Assembly (NCBI GenBank): GCA_964463485.1
Contig: CAYXDO010000157.1
Coordinates: 1 to 26,000 of the forward strand
Source of the DNA: CAYXDO01 sp964463485
GTDB lineage: Bacteria > Myxococcota > Kuafuiibacteriia > Kuafuiibacteriales > Kuafuiibacteriaceae
DNA length: 26,000 nucleotides
Direction: 5' to 3'
This document shows, piece by piece, positions 14,479 to 23,580 of this stretch. Both the position numbers and the translations under genes were made by a program. Under the pieces are notes generated by a model. The model ran no database searches and had not been told where the DNA came from. It was given only the letters and a program-made list of their open reading frames with translations. How positions within the stretch are numbered: position 1 is the stretch's first letter; each line of letters opens with the position of its first letter.

Positions 14479-16002
14479 TCAGATTCCGAAGCGGATCCCT
14501 TGGGCGAGAGGCAACTCCCGGCTCCAGTTGATCGTGTTGGTCTGCCTGCGCATGTACTGCTTCCAGCTATCCGATCCGGCCTCGCGTCCGCCGCCGGTGT
14601 CCTTTTCGCCTCCGAACGCGCCGCCGATCTCGGCGCCCGAGGTCCCGATGTTCACGTTCGCGATTCCGCAATCCGAACCCGTGCACGCGAGAAACCGCTC
14701 AGCCGAGAGCAGGTCGCGCGTGAAGATCGACGATGACAGCCCCTGCGGCACGTCGTTCTGCACGGCGATGGCTTCGTCGAGTCCATCGACCGCGATGAGA
14801 TAGAGAATGGGCGCGAAGGTCTCCTCCTTCACGATCGCCATGTCTTTATTCGCGCGCACGAGCGTGGGCTCCACGAAGTAACCCGCTCGCTCGATGCGCT
14901 TGCCGCCGTAGAGGATCTCGCCGCCTTGGGCCTTGGCTGCTTCGAGCGCGGCCATCATCTGCTCGACGGCGCGGGCTCTGACCAGCGGGCCCATCATCGT
15001 GTCTTCGTCGAGCGGATCTCCGATGCGTACCTGGCGATACGCCGCGATCAGCTCGTCGGTCAGCGGCTTCGAAATCGAGCGATCGACCAAGACGCGTCGC
15101 GTGGAGGTACATCGCTGGCCCGCAGTCCCTACGGCGCCAAAGAGAATCGCGCGCGTGGCGAGGGTCAGGTCCGCGTCGCCGAGCACGGTGATGGCGTTGT
15201 TGCCACCCAACTCCAAGATCGATCGTCCAAAACGTTTGGCCACCGCCTCGGAGACCTTTTCGCCCATGCGACACGATCCGGTGGCGCTCACGAGCGGGAC
15301 CCGCCGGTCGGCGCTCATCGCGGCGCCGATGTCCGGTCCGCCGACCACGAGCGAGAAAATGCCGGGGCAACCGTTCTGCTCCGTGACCTCCTGACAGATC
15401 CGTTGGATCGCGATGGCGCACAAGGGCGTGAGCTCGGAGGGCTTCCAAACTACGGTGTCACCTGCGACCGCTGCGAGCGCCGCATTCCACGACCAAACCG
15501 CGACCGGAAAGTTGAAGGCAGAGATCACGCCGACGGGGCCGAGCGGATGCCATTGCTCGTACATTCGGTGGCCCGGGCGCTCCGAGTGCATCGAGAGACC
15601 GTAGAGCTGGCGCGACAAACCCACGGCGAAGTCGCAGAGGTCGATCATCTCTTGGACCTCGCCCTCACCTTCGGCGCGTATCTTCCCCATCTCGAGCGAC
15701 ACGAGGGCGCCCAGCGCCTTCTTCTTCTGCCGCAAGGCGTCGCCGAGCTGACGGACGACTTCACCGCGGCGCGGAGCGGGCCAGGTGCGCCAGGATTTGA
15801 AGGTCTCGAGCGACTCCGCGACGACCGCGTCATAGTCGGCCAGGGATGCGCCTCGCACGCTCGCGATGGGCTCCCCGGTGGCCGGGTTGAAGCTCGTGAG
15901 CAGCTCTCCGGAAGGAGAGCCGTGAGCGCGCTTGCCCGCGACGCCAGATGTGTCGGGCTCGATCCCGAGCTCGGTGAGGATCTGTTTCATGGTCGCGACC
16001 AT
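14479..16002 (-). CDS. ALDH7-type aldehyde dehydrogenase (alpha-aminoadipate semialdehyde dehydrogenase)
   Basis: This 507-residue NAD(P)-dependent dehydrogenase is close to the antiquitin/ALDH7 group, which oxidises L-2-aminoadipate 6-semialdehyde (open form of piperideine-6-carboxylate) in lysine breakdown. Evidence is 'LEMGKIRAEGEGEVQEMIDLCD'-type residues (103-124), 'FNFPVAVWSWN' (163-173), Glu264 in 'LELGGNN', and the catalytic Cys298 in 'AGQRCTS'. The C-terminal 'NIGTSGAEIGGAFGGEK' plus 'WKQYMRRQTNTINW' is characteristic of ALDH7. Length and all catalytic residues are normal. An ATG four codons downstream is an alternative start. A small membrane-protein gene lies 50 bases upstream on the same strand. 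No other lysine-catabolism gene is visible here, so the role is assigned by family. Confidence 0.93.
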   Translation of the reverse strand: MVATMKQILTELGIEPDTSGVAGKRAHGSPSGELLTSFNPATGEPIASVRGASLADYDAVVAESLETFKSWRTWPAPRRGEVVRQLGDALRQKKKALGALVSLEMGKIRAEGEGEVQEMIDLCDFAVGLSRQLYGLSMHSERPGHRMYEQWHPLGPVGVISAFNFPVAVWSWNAALAAVAGDTVVWKPSELTPLCAIAIQRICQEVTEQNGCPGIFSLVVGGPDIGAAMSADRRVPLVSATGSCRMGEKVSEAVAKRFGRSILELGGNNAITVLGDADLTLATRAILFGAVGTAGQRCTSTRRVLVDRSISKPLTDELIAAYRQVRIGDPLDEDTMMGPLVRARAVEQMMAALEAAKAQGGEILYGGKRIERAGYFVEPTLVRANKDMAIVKEETFAPILYLIAVDGLDEAIAVQNDVPQGLSSSIFTRDLLSAERFLACTGSDCGIANVNIGTSGAEIGGAFGGEKDTGGGREAGSDSWKQYMRRQTNTINWSRELPLAQGIRFGI

Positions 16003-16052
16003 AGTCTGCGAGCCTCGCGACGACGATCAACGAATTCGCGATGGACGACCGA

Positions 16053-16307
16053 CTACTTGGGAGCCCCTAAGCCATCGAGCTCCGCGTTCCACCCGCGACA
16101 GTCCGCCTCGTTCGTCTCGCGCTTCAGCTTGTCGAGGCTGCGGCGAACACAAACGGGGCTCGCCGACTCGATTCGACTCAGCTCGACCTCGTGACATCGC
16201 CGCTCGGCTTTCTCGCAAGGACTCTCCCAGGGTCGCTCGCGCCATAGGTAGAGTCCTCCCAGCGCGACGACGATGAGGATGGCCAGCGTGATCCAGTTGT
16301 CGGACAC
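16053..16307 (-). CDS. Small single-pass membrane protein, Cys-containing
   Basis: I do not recognise this 84-residue protein. It has one N-terminal hydrophobic segment (residues about 6-21, 'ITLAILIVVALGGLYL') followed by a charged domain with four Cys (31, 38, 53, 70). The spacing suggests two disulfides in a helical hairpin ('CEKAERRC' and 'VCVRRSLDKLKRETNEADC'). It would therefore be anchored with its C-terminal part outside the cytoplasm. The start is GTG at 16307. It lies upstream of the ALDH gene on the same strand and divergent from the HAD gene, with only 73 bases between the divergent starts. The plausible topology and codon pattern support a real gene, but there is no family evidence. 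Confidence 0.6.
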   Translation of the reverse strand: MSDNWITLAILIVVALGGLYLWRERPWESPCEKAERRCHEVELSRIESASPVCVRRSLDKLKRETNEADCRGWNAELDGLGAPK

Positions 16308-16380
16308 GGAGTGAGTCTAATGCGTGTCGCTCGCGGGCTCCACTCCCTCGCTCTCGGTCCCTCGGTGTATCGTTCGGTTG

Positions 16381-17073
16381 GTGATTGTCCTGTTCGACAT
16401 CGACGGCACGCTCGTGAAGGCTGGGGGCGTAGGCAAAGCGGCGCTCGAGCTCGCGTTCTTGGAGCTCCACGGCGTTCGCGACGCGCTCGAATCGGTGCGG
16501 CTCGACGGGAACACCGATCGACGGATCGTCGAGGAGATGTTCGCGACAGCGTTGGGAAGGGAGCCCACGGAGGGCGAAGCGCTCGAGCTCAGCGAGCGCT
16601 ATCTCTCGCGGCTCGCCGAGGCGCTCGACCGCTCGGAGAGTCGATATCAGGTCTTGCCTGGAGCGACCGACCTTCTCACCGCATTGAGCGCCAAGGGTCA
16701 CGCAGCGATCGGGCTGGCCACCGGTAACTTGGAGCGAGGCGCGAGGACGAAGCTCGCGCCGGCCGACCTGAATCGCTTTTTTGGGTTTGGCGGGTACGGC
16801 TCCGACGCGAGGCTCCGCGTCGATATCGTACGCGTCGCGGTCGATCGCGGGCTCGCGATCGCCGAAGAGCGTTGGGGGCGTAGGCCGGGGCGCGAGGAGA
16901 TCTTCGTGCTCGGTGATACGGATCGGGATGTCCACGCGGCGCGTGAAGCCGGAGTGAGGTCGGTTGGGATCCTGGCTGGCGCCGGAAGCCCCGACGCACT
17001 GTACGCAGCGAAGCCAGATCTGGTGGTGGACTCGATGGAGGATCGAGGGCTTTGGTCCCTGCTCGGCCTCTGA
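16381..17073 (+). CDS. HAD-superfamily hydrolase (phosphatase-like)
   Basis: This 230-residue haloacid-dehalogenase-type hydrolase, probably a phosphatase of the phosphoglycolate-phosphatase/beta-phosphoglucomutase group, has 'LFDIDGTLV' (Asp6 nucleophile, Asp8 acid/base). An alpha-helical cap (about 15-85) follows, then motif II 'GLATGN' (Thr114), a basic residue region near 121-124 for motif III, and motif IV 'VLGDTDRDVHAA' (178-188). The substrate cannot be read from sequence. The GTG at 16381 puts the nucleophile motif at residue 6, as usual; the frame remains open to 16324, which would add 19 residues of no family resemblance. A ribosome binding site is not obvious. It precedes the repeat island. 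Confidence 0.88.
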   Translation: MIVLFDIDGTLVKAGGVGKAALELAFLELHGVRDALESVRLDGNTDRRIVEEMFATALGREPTEGEALELSERYLSRLAEALDRSESRYQVLPGATDLLTALSAKGHAAIGLATGNLERGARTKLAPADLNRFFGFGGYGSDARLRVDIVRVAVDRGLAIAEERWGRRPGREEIFVLGDTDRDVHAAREAGVRSVGILAGAGSPDALYAAKPDLVVDSMEDRGLWSLLGL

Positions 17074-17121
17074 AGGGCCGTCGCTAGCTGGCTATGGCTG
17101 GCTCATAGGTGATCACTTTAG

Positions 17122-17159
17122 AGGCAGGATTAGGATCGTGAGGCAGGATTAGGATCGGG
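17122..17159. repeat. Two tandem copies of a 19-bp unit (aggcaggattaggatcg..)
   Basis: The unit at 17122-17140 recurs at 17141-17159 with only one of the last two bases changed. Related but shorter versions (aggcaggatgaggatt, aggcaggatt) appear at 17385-17400 and 17401-17410, beyond the 30-bp inverted repeat. There is no protein-coding gene between 17074 and 17480. Confidence 0.85.
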
Positions 17160-17383
17160 CACGGGCACGGGCACGGGCACGGACGGGCACGGGCACGAAG
17201 TCCTCACAGGGCCGCGCCGAATTTCGACGCTACCGGCTGGCTAGCGAGCCAGGGTCTCACTCATCGAGAGACGGCTTGGGTTCCCGAAGTGGTTCGCGCG
17301 TGGCGCGGACCGTCGTTGATCTCCTCGACAGCCGCCGAGGTCCCGAAAATGCCGTGCCCGTGCCCGTGCCCGTGCCCGATCCT
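17151..17383. repeat. Perfect 30-bp inverted repeat built of gggcac/gtgccc units
   Basis: The arm at 17151-17180 (aggatc followed by four gggcac units) is exactly the reverse complement of 17354-17383 (four gtgccc units followed by gatcct). They bound 173 bases of ordinary-looking sequence with no open gene. Two further gggcac units follow the left arm (17185-17196). The pair could form a cruciform, a long hairpin in RNA or the ends of a small non-autonomous element. Confidence 0.9.
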
Positions 17384-17411
17384 GAGGCAGGATGAGGATT
17401 AGGCAGGATTA

Positions 17412-17481
17412 TAACGGGCCCTAACGGGCCCTATGGCTGGCTATGGCTGGCTATGGCTGGCTATGGCTGGCTATGGCTGGC
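17412..17481. repeat. Decamer tandem array ((taacgggccc)2 then (tatggctggc)5)
   Basis: Seven uninterrupted 10-bp units fill this stretch, two of one type and five of another. A single related unit (ctatggctgg) lies 330 bases upstream at 17092-17101. The array ends exactly at the stop codon of the minus-strand HEAT-like gene. One helical turn per unit gives every copy the same face of the DNA. Confidence 0.95.
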
Positions 17482-18830
17482 TAGCCAGGACCGGGAATGG
17501 CGCCCAGGACTGTAACGATCTCTGCAGTGCAAGCCGAATCCGAAGAATTCAGGCCTCGTAGCTGGGTCAAAGCGGCCGTGAGTACGGCGCGATTCGAGCT
17601 CATTCGCACGAGCGCTCGAATGATGTTCCCGGGTTCGATCTCGTCTTTCGACTCTACGGACGCGGCCACGAACTTCAACAGGTCCGGAATCGCGCTCTCC
17701 GCCCGGGCGCCGAAAGCGCAAAGGGCACGCGTTATTCGGGCGTGCTGTCCCAGATATGCTTCGTCGGGGTCGAATTCTTCGAATTCGAAGAGTAGCTCTC
17801 CGAGTCGCTTCAGGACACTCTCCTGGGCCGGGACAAGTGCAAGCGAGTCTATCGCCCGGCCGGCCACCCATGGATGGTCGTGGGTGAGATCGATCAGCCT
17901 CGCGATGACAGCGGGCTCGTGCTCGCCGCCGACACCACACGGCCCGAGCGCAAACGCGGCGGCGCCACGTTGGCCAACTCTGCTGGAAGTGCTGAGCCGA
18001 AGAAGGCATGGAACAACGAGAGGACCCATCTCGGGTACCATCCGAGCCCGAGCTCCGAGCTGCGCGAGGGCGCGAGCGGCGTTCCATCCCATGTTCTTGC
18101 CGTAGAAATCGGCGCAAAATTCCGGTCCCCCCGAAGACGCATTTCCCACCTCGGCGAGCGCCCTTTTCAGAAATGCGAGCTTCGTCTTCACCACTCGGCG
18201 ATCTCTTTCGGCCCGAAGTCTGTGGCGATCACTCAACCTCTGCACCCATTCGATCTCGATCGAGGCGAGCTCGTCGTGAAAGGTCGTCGCGACCTCGGGA
18301 TCCGTCTGCCGAATTGCGACGAGAACGAAGGGCTTGGTCTGGGATTTCAACATCGATGGAACGAGCTCCGGAATCGTCCTGAGCGCACGGCCAAACGTCC
18401 CAAAAACGACTCCGCACTCGATGAGCTCGCGAGACCCGTCGGTTTTCGAAGGTTCGGAGTGTATGCGATGAAGGCGCTCACGCATGGTTTGTGGCCACAC
18501 ATCCGTATGGGCGAGCGCTTCGAAACATCGCATGACGATCTGCCCGTCTTCACCGATCGATTGGGACAACTCGGCGAGACGTCCGGCAATGGCCCAGACA
18601 ATCGAGACGGCCTCATCGAGTTGGGCGAGGAGACTTTCGACAGCGTCCTGGAAGGCCTGATGGTCCCAGGGTCCGACCGCGCCGTCCCGATCGGGTCCGG
18701 TCAACTCAAACGTCGCGAGCTCGTAGAGCTCGGAGAGCGCACTGCGCCGGAACGGCAAATCAAGGGTCAACTGAGAAAGGAGGAGCGAAAGCCGCGCTTC
18801 CCAGCTAGATACGAACTGCGGATAGATCAT
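17481..18830 (-). CDS. HEAT-like helical repeat protein of unknown function
   Basis: This 449-residue protein is rich in Ala, Leu and Glu with no signal peptide or membrane segment. The second half (about 240-430) shows repeated amphipathic helix pairs such as 'ARALAQLGARARMVPEMGPLV', 'RGAAAFALGPCGVGG' and 'CAFGARAESAIPDLLKFV', the look of HEAT/armadillo repeats used in protein binding. The first half ('MIYPQFVSSWEARLSLLLSQ') is also helical but unfamiliar. The frame continues upstream to 19097, but that part crosses an intergenic repeat, so I start at the ATG ending at 18830. Its stop codon lies within the decamer array, so the last residues (GPG) border repeat DNA. It stands alone on its strand, with no sign of a partner gene. 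Confidence 0.68.
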   Translation of the reverse strand: MIYPQFVSSWEARLSLLLSQLTLDLPFRRSALSELYELATFELTGPDRDGAVGPWDHQAFQDAVESLLAQLDEAVSIVWAIAGRLAELSQSIGEDGQIVMRCFEALAHTDVWPQTMRERLHRIHSEPSKTDGSRELIECGVVFGTFGRALRTIPELVPSMLKSQTKPFVLVAIRQTDPEVATTFHDELASIEIEWVQRLSDRHRLRAERDRRVVKTKLAFLKRALAEVGNASSGGPEFCADFYGKNMGWNAARALAQLGARARMVPEMGPLVVPCLLRLSTSSRVGQRGAAAFALGPCGVGGEHEPAVIARLIDLTHDHPWVAGRAIDSLALVPAQESVLKRLGELLFEFEEFDPDEAYLGQHARITRALCAFGARAESAIPDLLKFVAASVESKDEIEPGNIIRALVRMSSNRAVLTAALTQLRGLNSSDSACTAEIVTVLGAIPGPG

Positions 18831-18979
18831 GGTCAATAGCCTGGTCTTTGGCGAGGACTTGGTCAAACGAGAACAGAGCGATGGCGGCGGAGCTCTCGAG
18901 ACCATTCGTTTGACAGAAGGGAACTTACGACGCTGTACTGCCAACCCACGAAATCTATGTTGCGCCGCGAAAATTCCAG

Positions 18980-18997
18980 CCACGGAGGGCACAGAGG
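18980..18997. repeat. Copy of the 'ccacggag..cacagagg' dispersed word
   Basis: The sequence ccacggagggcacagagg closely matches the left arm of the inverted repeat at 11181-11311 (ccacggagagcacagag). A partly complementary gtgcctccctcg follows at about 19051-19062. It lies in the 290 bases between the divergent HEAT-like and Lhr genes. Confidence 0.6.
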
Positions 18998-19120
18998 AAA
19001 TGCACGGAGACGCGGCCGAAGTGCGCTCGTTGAGCACAACCCATTCTTCGTGCCTCCCTCGAATTCGTTCTCCTTTCGATGCTCCTTCCCTTCGCACGAA
19101 CCCGCAAAGTGCAGAGCGTC

Positions 19121-22100
19121 GTGAGCGGCCTAGGTCGTCTGCACCCGGTAACTCGGGCCTGGTTCCAAGCTACGTTCGGAACGCCTACTGCCGCACAGGA
19201 TCTGGCTTGGTCTGCGCTCGCCGAGCGTGAGTCGACGCTGCTCCTCGCACCCACTGGGTCAGGAAAGACTTTGGCCGCCTTTCTCACTGCGATCGATCGT
19301 CTTTGTTTCCATCCGCCCGCAACCCGCGCGTGCAGAGTCTTGTACGTCTCGCCGCTCAAGGCGCTCGGCAACGACATCGAGCGCAATCTGAAGGCGCCGC
19401 TCGACGGAATCACGGCGCACGCAGCGGCGCTCGGCGTCGCCGTGGCGCGTCCGACGGTGGGCATTCGCTCGGGGGACACGTCCTCGACCGACCGCGCGCG
19501 TATGGCGCGTCAGCCTCCGGACATCCTCATCACGACGCCTGAGTCGCTCTATCTGATTCTGACTTCCGAGGCGCGCCGCATTCTCACTCGAGTGGACACA
19601 CTCATCGTCGACGAGATCCACTCCGTCCTCGGCACGAAGCGCGGCGCCCACCTCGCGGTATCCGTGGAGCGGCTGGAGGCCCAGCGTTCGACGACGGACC
19701 CACTGTTGAGAGTAGGGCTGTCGGCCACGCAGCGCCCTCCCGAGGCCGCGGCGCGGTTCCTCGGCGGCTTCGACACCGCCCGCGACGATCCGAAGCCTCG
19801 GCCCGTGAAGATCATCGACGTGAGCGCGAGGAAGACGATCGAGCTCGACCTCGAAGTGCCGGTGGAGTCTCTTCGAAGGCTCGGCGCCGAGCCCGTGGAA
19901 GGTGAGGACTCAGACCGCTCCGTCTGGCCTGAGATCCACCAGCGTCTCCTCGCCCGCATTCGAGACCATCGAAGCACCCTCGTCTTCACCAACAACCGCC
20001 GGCTAGCGGAGCGACTCACCGCGGATCTCAACGACCTCGCCGGCGAGGTCGTCGCGAAGTCACATCATGGGTCGGTGTCTCGAGAGCAACGCTTCGAGAT
20101 CGAGTCCGATTTGAAAGCGGGCAAGCTCCCGTGCCTCGTGGCCACGTCCTCCCTGGAGCTCGGCATCGACATGGGTGCCGTCGACCAGGTGATTCTGGTC
20201 GAAACGCCCGCGAGCATCGCGTCGGGCCTTCAACGAATCGGACGCGCCAACCACCAGGTCGGTGCGATCCCGGCCGGCGCGCTCTTTCCAAAGCACAAGA
20301 CCGAGCTCCTCGCCGCGAGCGCTGCGGTCGAAGCCATCCTCGCCGGTGAGGTCGAACCGACCACGTACCTCTCGAACCCCCTCGACGTGTTGGCCCAGCA
20401 AGTCGTCGCCATGGTCGCGATGAGTCCCATGACGGCGGACGAATTGTTTGTTCGCGTGAGGGGGAGCGCTCCCTTCGCCGAGTTGCCGTGGTCGTCCTTC
20501 GTCTCCGTGCTCGACATGCTCTCCGGCCGGTATCCTTCGGACGAGCTTGCGGAGCTTCGTCCACGGGTGACTTGGGACCGCCAAGCCGCAGGTCACGGAA
20601 CGTTGGTGTCTCGACCTGGAAGCAAGCGGCTGGCGATCGTCTCTGGAGGCACGATCCCGGACCGGGGCCTCTTCGGTGTGTATCTCACGCGACCCAATGG
20701 ACAGGCCACGCGCATCGGGGAGCTCGACGAAGAGATGGTGTTCGAGTCGCGCCCAGGCGAGGTCTTCCTACTAGGTGCGACATCTTGGAGAATCGACGAA
20801 ATCACGCCGGATCGGGTGAACGTCTCGCCCGCTCCCGGTGAGCCTGGCAAGATGCCATTCTGGCGGGGCGAAGGCGCAGGCCGGTCCGTGGCGCTCGGCC
20901 GGCGCATCGGGGCGCTCGGCCGAGAGCTCATGAGCCTTCCGCGAGCTGCCGCGATCGACCGACTCACTGCCAGGTCCAAGCTGAGCATCGAGGGCGCGGA
21001 GCTTCTCTACGAGTCCCTCGTCGAGCAGGCCGGCGCGACCGGAGGAGAGATTCCGTCAGATCAGGCGATCGTGCTCGAACGCTTCACCGACGAAGTCGGA
21101 GATCATCGCGTCTGCGTGCTCAGCCCTTTTGGAAATCGGGTGCACGCGCCGTGGGCCACCGCCATCCTGGCCAGAATCAGGCAGCGAATGACGGCCGACG
21201 TGACCGCGACTTGGTCGGACGACGGGATCGTCTTTCGAGTGCCCGACACCGATCCGCTCCCCGAGCTGAGTTGGTTCGTGCCGGGATCGGACGAAGTGGA
21301 GGAGCTCGTGACGTCGAGCCTGGCCGAGACCTCGCTGTTCGCCGCCAGGTTTCGTGAGAACGCGGCCAGATCCCTCCTGTTGCCCCGAAGATTTCCGGGC
21401 AAGCGAATGCCGCTTTGGTCCCAGCGGCGCAAGGCCTCGAGCTTGCTGCGCGTGGCCGGACGGTACCGCGGCTTTCCGGTCGTGCTCGAAACCTATCGCG
21501 AGTGCCTCAAGGACGAGTTCGACATGCCCGCGCTCATGAGTCTGTTGCGAGACGTCGAGGCCGGAAACGTTCGCGTCGTACCCATCGAGGCCTCGCGGCC
21601 ATCCCCGTTCGCGACGTCATTGATGTTCTCGTACGCGTCGAGCTTCATGTACGAGGGTGACTTGCCGCTCGCGGAGCGCCAGGCTCAACTTCTTTCTCTC
21701 GATCTCGTGGAGCTTCGGAAGCTCATCGGGGAGCCCGAGCTCCGCAAGCTCCTCGACCCGGCCGTCCTGGCGGAGGTCGAACGGAGAGTACGTCGCCTCG
21801 ACTCACCCATCGACGGCTTGGATGGACTTCACGACCTGTTGATCATGATCGGAGAGTTGGACCTCGCGGAGCTCGAAGTGCGGGGCGCGATGGGCCTTGC
21901 TCACCGGCTCGTCGAGGCGCGTCGAGCCTTCTGGGTCGTGATCAACGGCGACCAGCGGCTCGCGGCCTTCGAAGATGCGGCTCGCTTTCGCGACGCGCTC
22001 GGGGTCGAGCCTCCAGAGAGCACGCCGACGGCGTTCTTGGAGGCGGTCGACGCGCCGCTTGACGACCTGATTTCACGGTACGCGCGAACCCACGGTCCGT

Positions 22101-23497
22101 TCACCACCGAGGGGGTGGCTCGACACTTCGGTATCGGAGTGGCGCCTGCTCGCGACAGCCTGATGAGACTCGTGGCAGGTCGGCGGATTCAGGAGGGCGC
22201 GTTCACGCCGGGACGCGAGGGCGCGGAGTGGTGCCACGTCGAAGTCCTTCGCATGCTCAAGCAGCGGACCCTCGCGACGCTCCGCGCCGAGGTGCAGCCG
22301 GTCTCGGCGGATTGTTACGTGCGCTTTCTGCTCGGGTGGCAAGGTCTCATCCGAAAGCGCCGAGGCATCGCCGGGCTGAGAGCCGTCATCGAACAACTCG
22401 AGGGCGTACCCATTCCGTTCTCCGATTTGGAGGCGGAGGTGCTGCCTTCGCGAGTCGAGGGGTTTAGGCCGAGTGACCTCGACCAACTCATGTTGTCCGG
22501 GGAGGTCATGTGGACCGGAGTCGAGCGGATCGGCGGCAAGGACGGTCGCGTGAGCTTGTATTTGCGCGAACATTTTGGTGCGCTCGCGCCGGTAAGAGAA
22601 AAATCGAGCGGGGAGCTCGTGGATCGGATCCGAGGACACCTCTCGACTCGAGGAGCGTCATTTTTTGGGGAAATGGCGAGCGCCCTGGGAGGCTTCCCGC
22701 CGGCGCTGCGGGACGCTCTGTTCGACTTGGTGTTCGCGGGGGAAGTCACCAACGACACACTCATTCCGCTGCGGGCGATGGTGCGGGGATCGAGCCCGGT
22801 GCGGGCGCGCGGCGGGCTCGCCGGAGCCGAAGGGCGTTGGACCTTGGTGGGTGCGTCGCCCTCGACCGAGGCCGAGCGACGGGCTGCGCTCGCAAGGAAA
22901 CTGCTGGAGCGGTACGGAGTGCTCCTTCGCGAAACGCTGTCGCGTGAGTGGGTCGACGGAGGTTTTGGCAGTCTCACGCCTGTCTTCTCGGCCATGGAAG
23001 ACGCAGGCCGGGCGCGCCGAGGGCTCTTCGTGGATCTGCCCGGCGCGGGTTATCAAGTCGGCCTTGCTGGCGCAGAGGAAGCCTTACGCGCAGCCCGCAA
23101 CTCCACGGAGCCGCGGCTCCTGGTCCTCGCGGCTACGGACCCTGCGAACCCATACGGCAACGAAGTGCCTTGGCCCGAGCGCGAAGGGTTCCGGCCCCAG
23201 CGCGCAGCCGGCGCGAAGGTCGTCCTCCGCTCGGGTGAGTTGCTGGGTTGGATCGGGCGAGGGGACGGAGCGCTGTTGACTTACTTCGGAGCAGACGCCG
23301 CGATCGACGCCAAAGACCTGCTCCTTGCGCTCGCACGAGCTGGGGCCCCAGGCACCCAGCGCGCGCTGAAGATCGGAACGATCGACGGGGCCCCGGCGCA
23401 AGGCTCGAAGCTCCAGCCGCTCCTGCTCGAGCTGGGTTTCGTGAGCTCACAAAAAGGAGGAGTGGTCCTTCGCGCGCGTAGAGTCGTTGGCCGTTGA
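19121..23497 (+). CDS. lhr: Full-length Lhr-type ATP-dependent DNA helicase
   Basis: This 1458-residue superfamily 2 helicase has the size of bacterial full-length Lhr. The family translocates 3'-5' on single-stranded DNA and takes part in DNA repair; the C-terminal region of some Lhr proteins has been reported to act as a uracil-DNA glycosylase. Visible motifs are Walker A 'APTGSGKT' (43-50), 'DEIH' (164-167), 'SAT' (201-203), 'SSLELGID' (343-350) and 'QRIGRANH' (371-378; the family more often has AGH). A winged-helix/Lhr core and a long C-terminal domain follow, with 'LQPLLLELGF' near the end. The GTG at 19121 gives 'MSGLGRLHPVTRAWF', the usual Lhr start; an ATG at 19079 is possible. It is a single gene, divergent from the HEAT-like gene. 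Confidence 0.93.
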   Translation: MSGLGRLHPVTRAWFQATFGTPTAAQDLAWSALAERESTLLLAPTGSGKTLAAFLTAIDRLCFHPPATRACRVLYVSPLKALGNDIERNLKAPLDGITAHAAALGVAVARPTVGIRSGDTSSTDRARMARQPPDILITTPESLYLILTSEARRILTRVDTLIVDEIHSVLGTKRGAHLAVSVERLEAQRSTTDPLLRVGLSATQRPPEAAARFLGGFDTARDDPKPRPVKIIDVSARKTIELDLEVPVESLRRLGAEPVEGEDSDRSVWPEIHQRLLARIRDHRSTLVFTNNRRLAERLTADLNDLAGEVVAKSHHGSVSREQRFEIESDLKAGKLPCLVATSSLELGIDMGAVDQVILVETPASIASGLQRIGRANHQVGAIPAGALFPKHKTELLAASAAVEAILAGEVEPTTYLSNPLDVLAQQVVAMVAMSPMTADELFVRVRGSAPFAELPWSSFVSVLDMLSGRYPSDELAELRPRVTWDRQAAGHGTLVSRPGSKRLAIVSGGTIPDRGLFGVYLTRPNGQATRIGELDEEMVFESRPGEVFLLGATSWRIDEITPDRVNVSPAPGEPGKMPFWRGEGAGRSVALGRRIGALGRELMSLPRAAAIDRLTARSKLSIEGAELLYESLVEQAGATGGEIPSDQAIVLERFTDEVGDHRVCVLSPFGNRVHAPWATAILARIRQRMTADVTATWSDDGIVFRVPDTDPLPELSWFVPGSDEVEELVTSSLAETSLFAARFRENAARSLLLPRRFPGKRMPLWSQRRKASSLLRVAGRYRGFPVVLETYRECLKDEFDMPALMSLLRDVEAGNVRVVPIEASRPSPFATSLMFSYASSFMYEGDLPLAERQAQLLSLDLVELRKLIGEPELRKLLDPAVLAEVERRVRRLDSPIDGLDGLHDLLIMIGELDLAELEVRGAMGLAHRLVEARRAFWVVINGDQRLAAFEDAARFRDALGVEPPESTPTAFLEAVDAPLDDLISRYARTHGPFTTEGVARHFGIGVAPARDSLMRLVAGRRIQEGAFTPGREGAEWCHVEVLRMLKQRTLATLRAEVQPVSADCYVRFLLGWQGLIRKRRGIAGLRAVIEQLEGVPIPFSDLEAEVLPSRVEGFRPSDLDQLMLSGEVMWTGVERIGGKDGRVSLYLREHFGALAPVREKSSGELVDRIRGHLSTRGASFFGEMASALGGFPPALRDALFDLVFAGEVTNDTLIPLRAMVRGSSPVRARGGLAGAEGRWTLVGASPSTEAERRAALARKLLERYGVLLRETLSREWVDGGFGSLTPVFSAMEDAGRARRGLFVDLPGAGYQVGLAGAEEALRAARNSTEPRLLVLAATDPANPYGNEVPWPEREGFRPQRAAGAKVVLRSGELLGWIGRGDGALLTYFGADAAIDAKDLLLALARAGAPGTQRALKIGTIDGAPAQGSKLQPLLLELGFVSSQKGGVVLRARRVVGR

Positions 23498-23580
23498 CGC
23501 CTTTGACAGTTGGCCGCCAAGTCGAGAATCCCAGAAAGCCTGGAGTAGTCGGTCGCCGCGTTTTGGTCTATGGTGTGGGT

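Noticed and set aside
14926..16194. Plus-strand 422-codon open frame opposite the ALDH gene
   Set aside because: It is antisense to a dehydrogenase with all catalytic residues; the translation has no family resemblance. In GC-rich DNA such frames are common.
17151..17383. Insertion sequence
   Set aside because: The inverted repeat has no transposase frame between its arms and no visible target duplication; I report it only as an inverted repeat.
18831..19097. Upstream extension of the HEAT-like frame
   Set aside because: It crosses a dispersed repeat word at 18980-18997 and overlaps the region that must hold the divergent promoters; its composition is unlike the rest of the protein.
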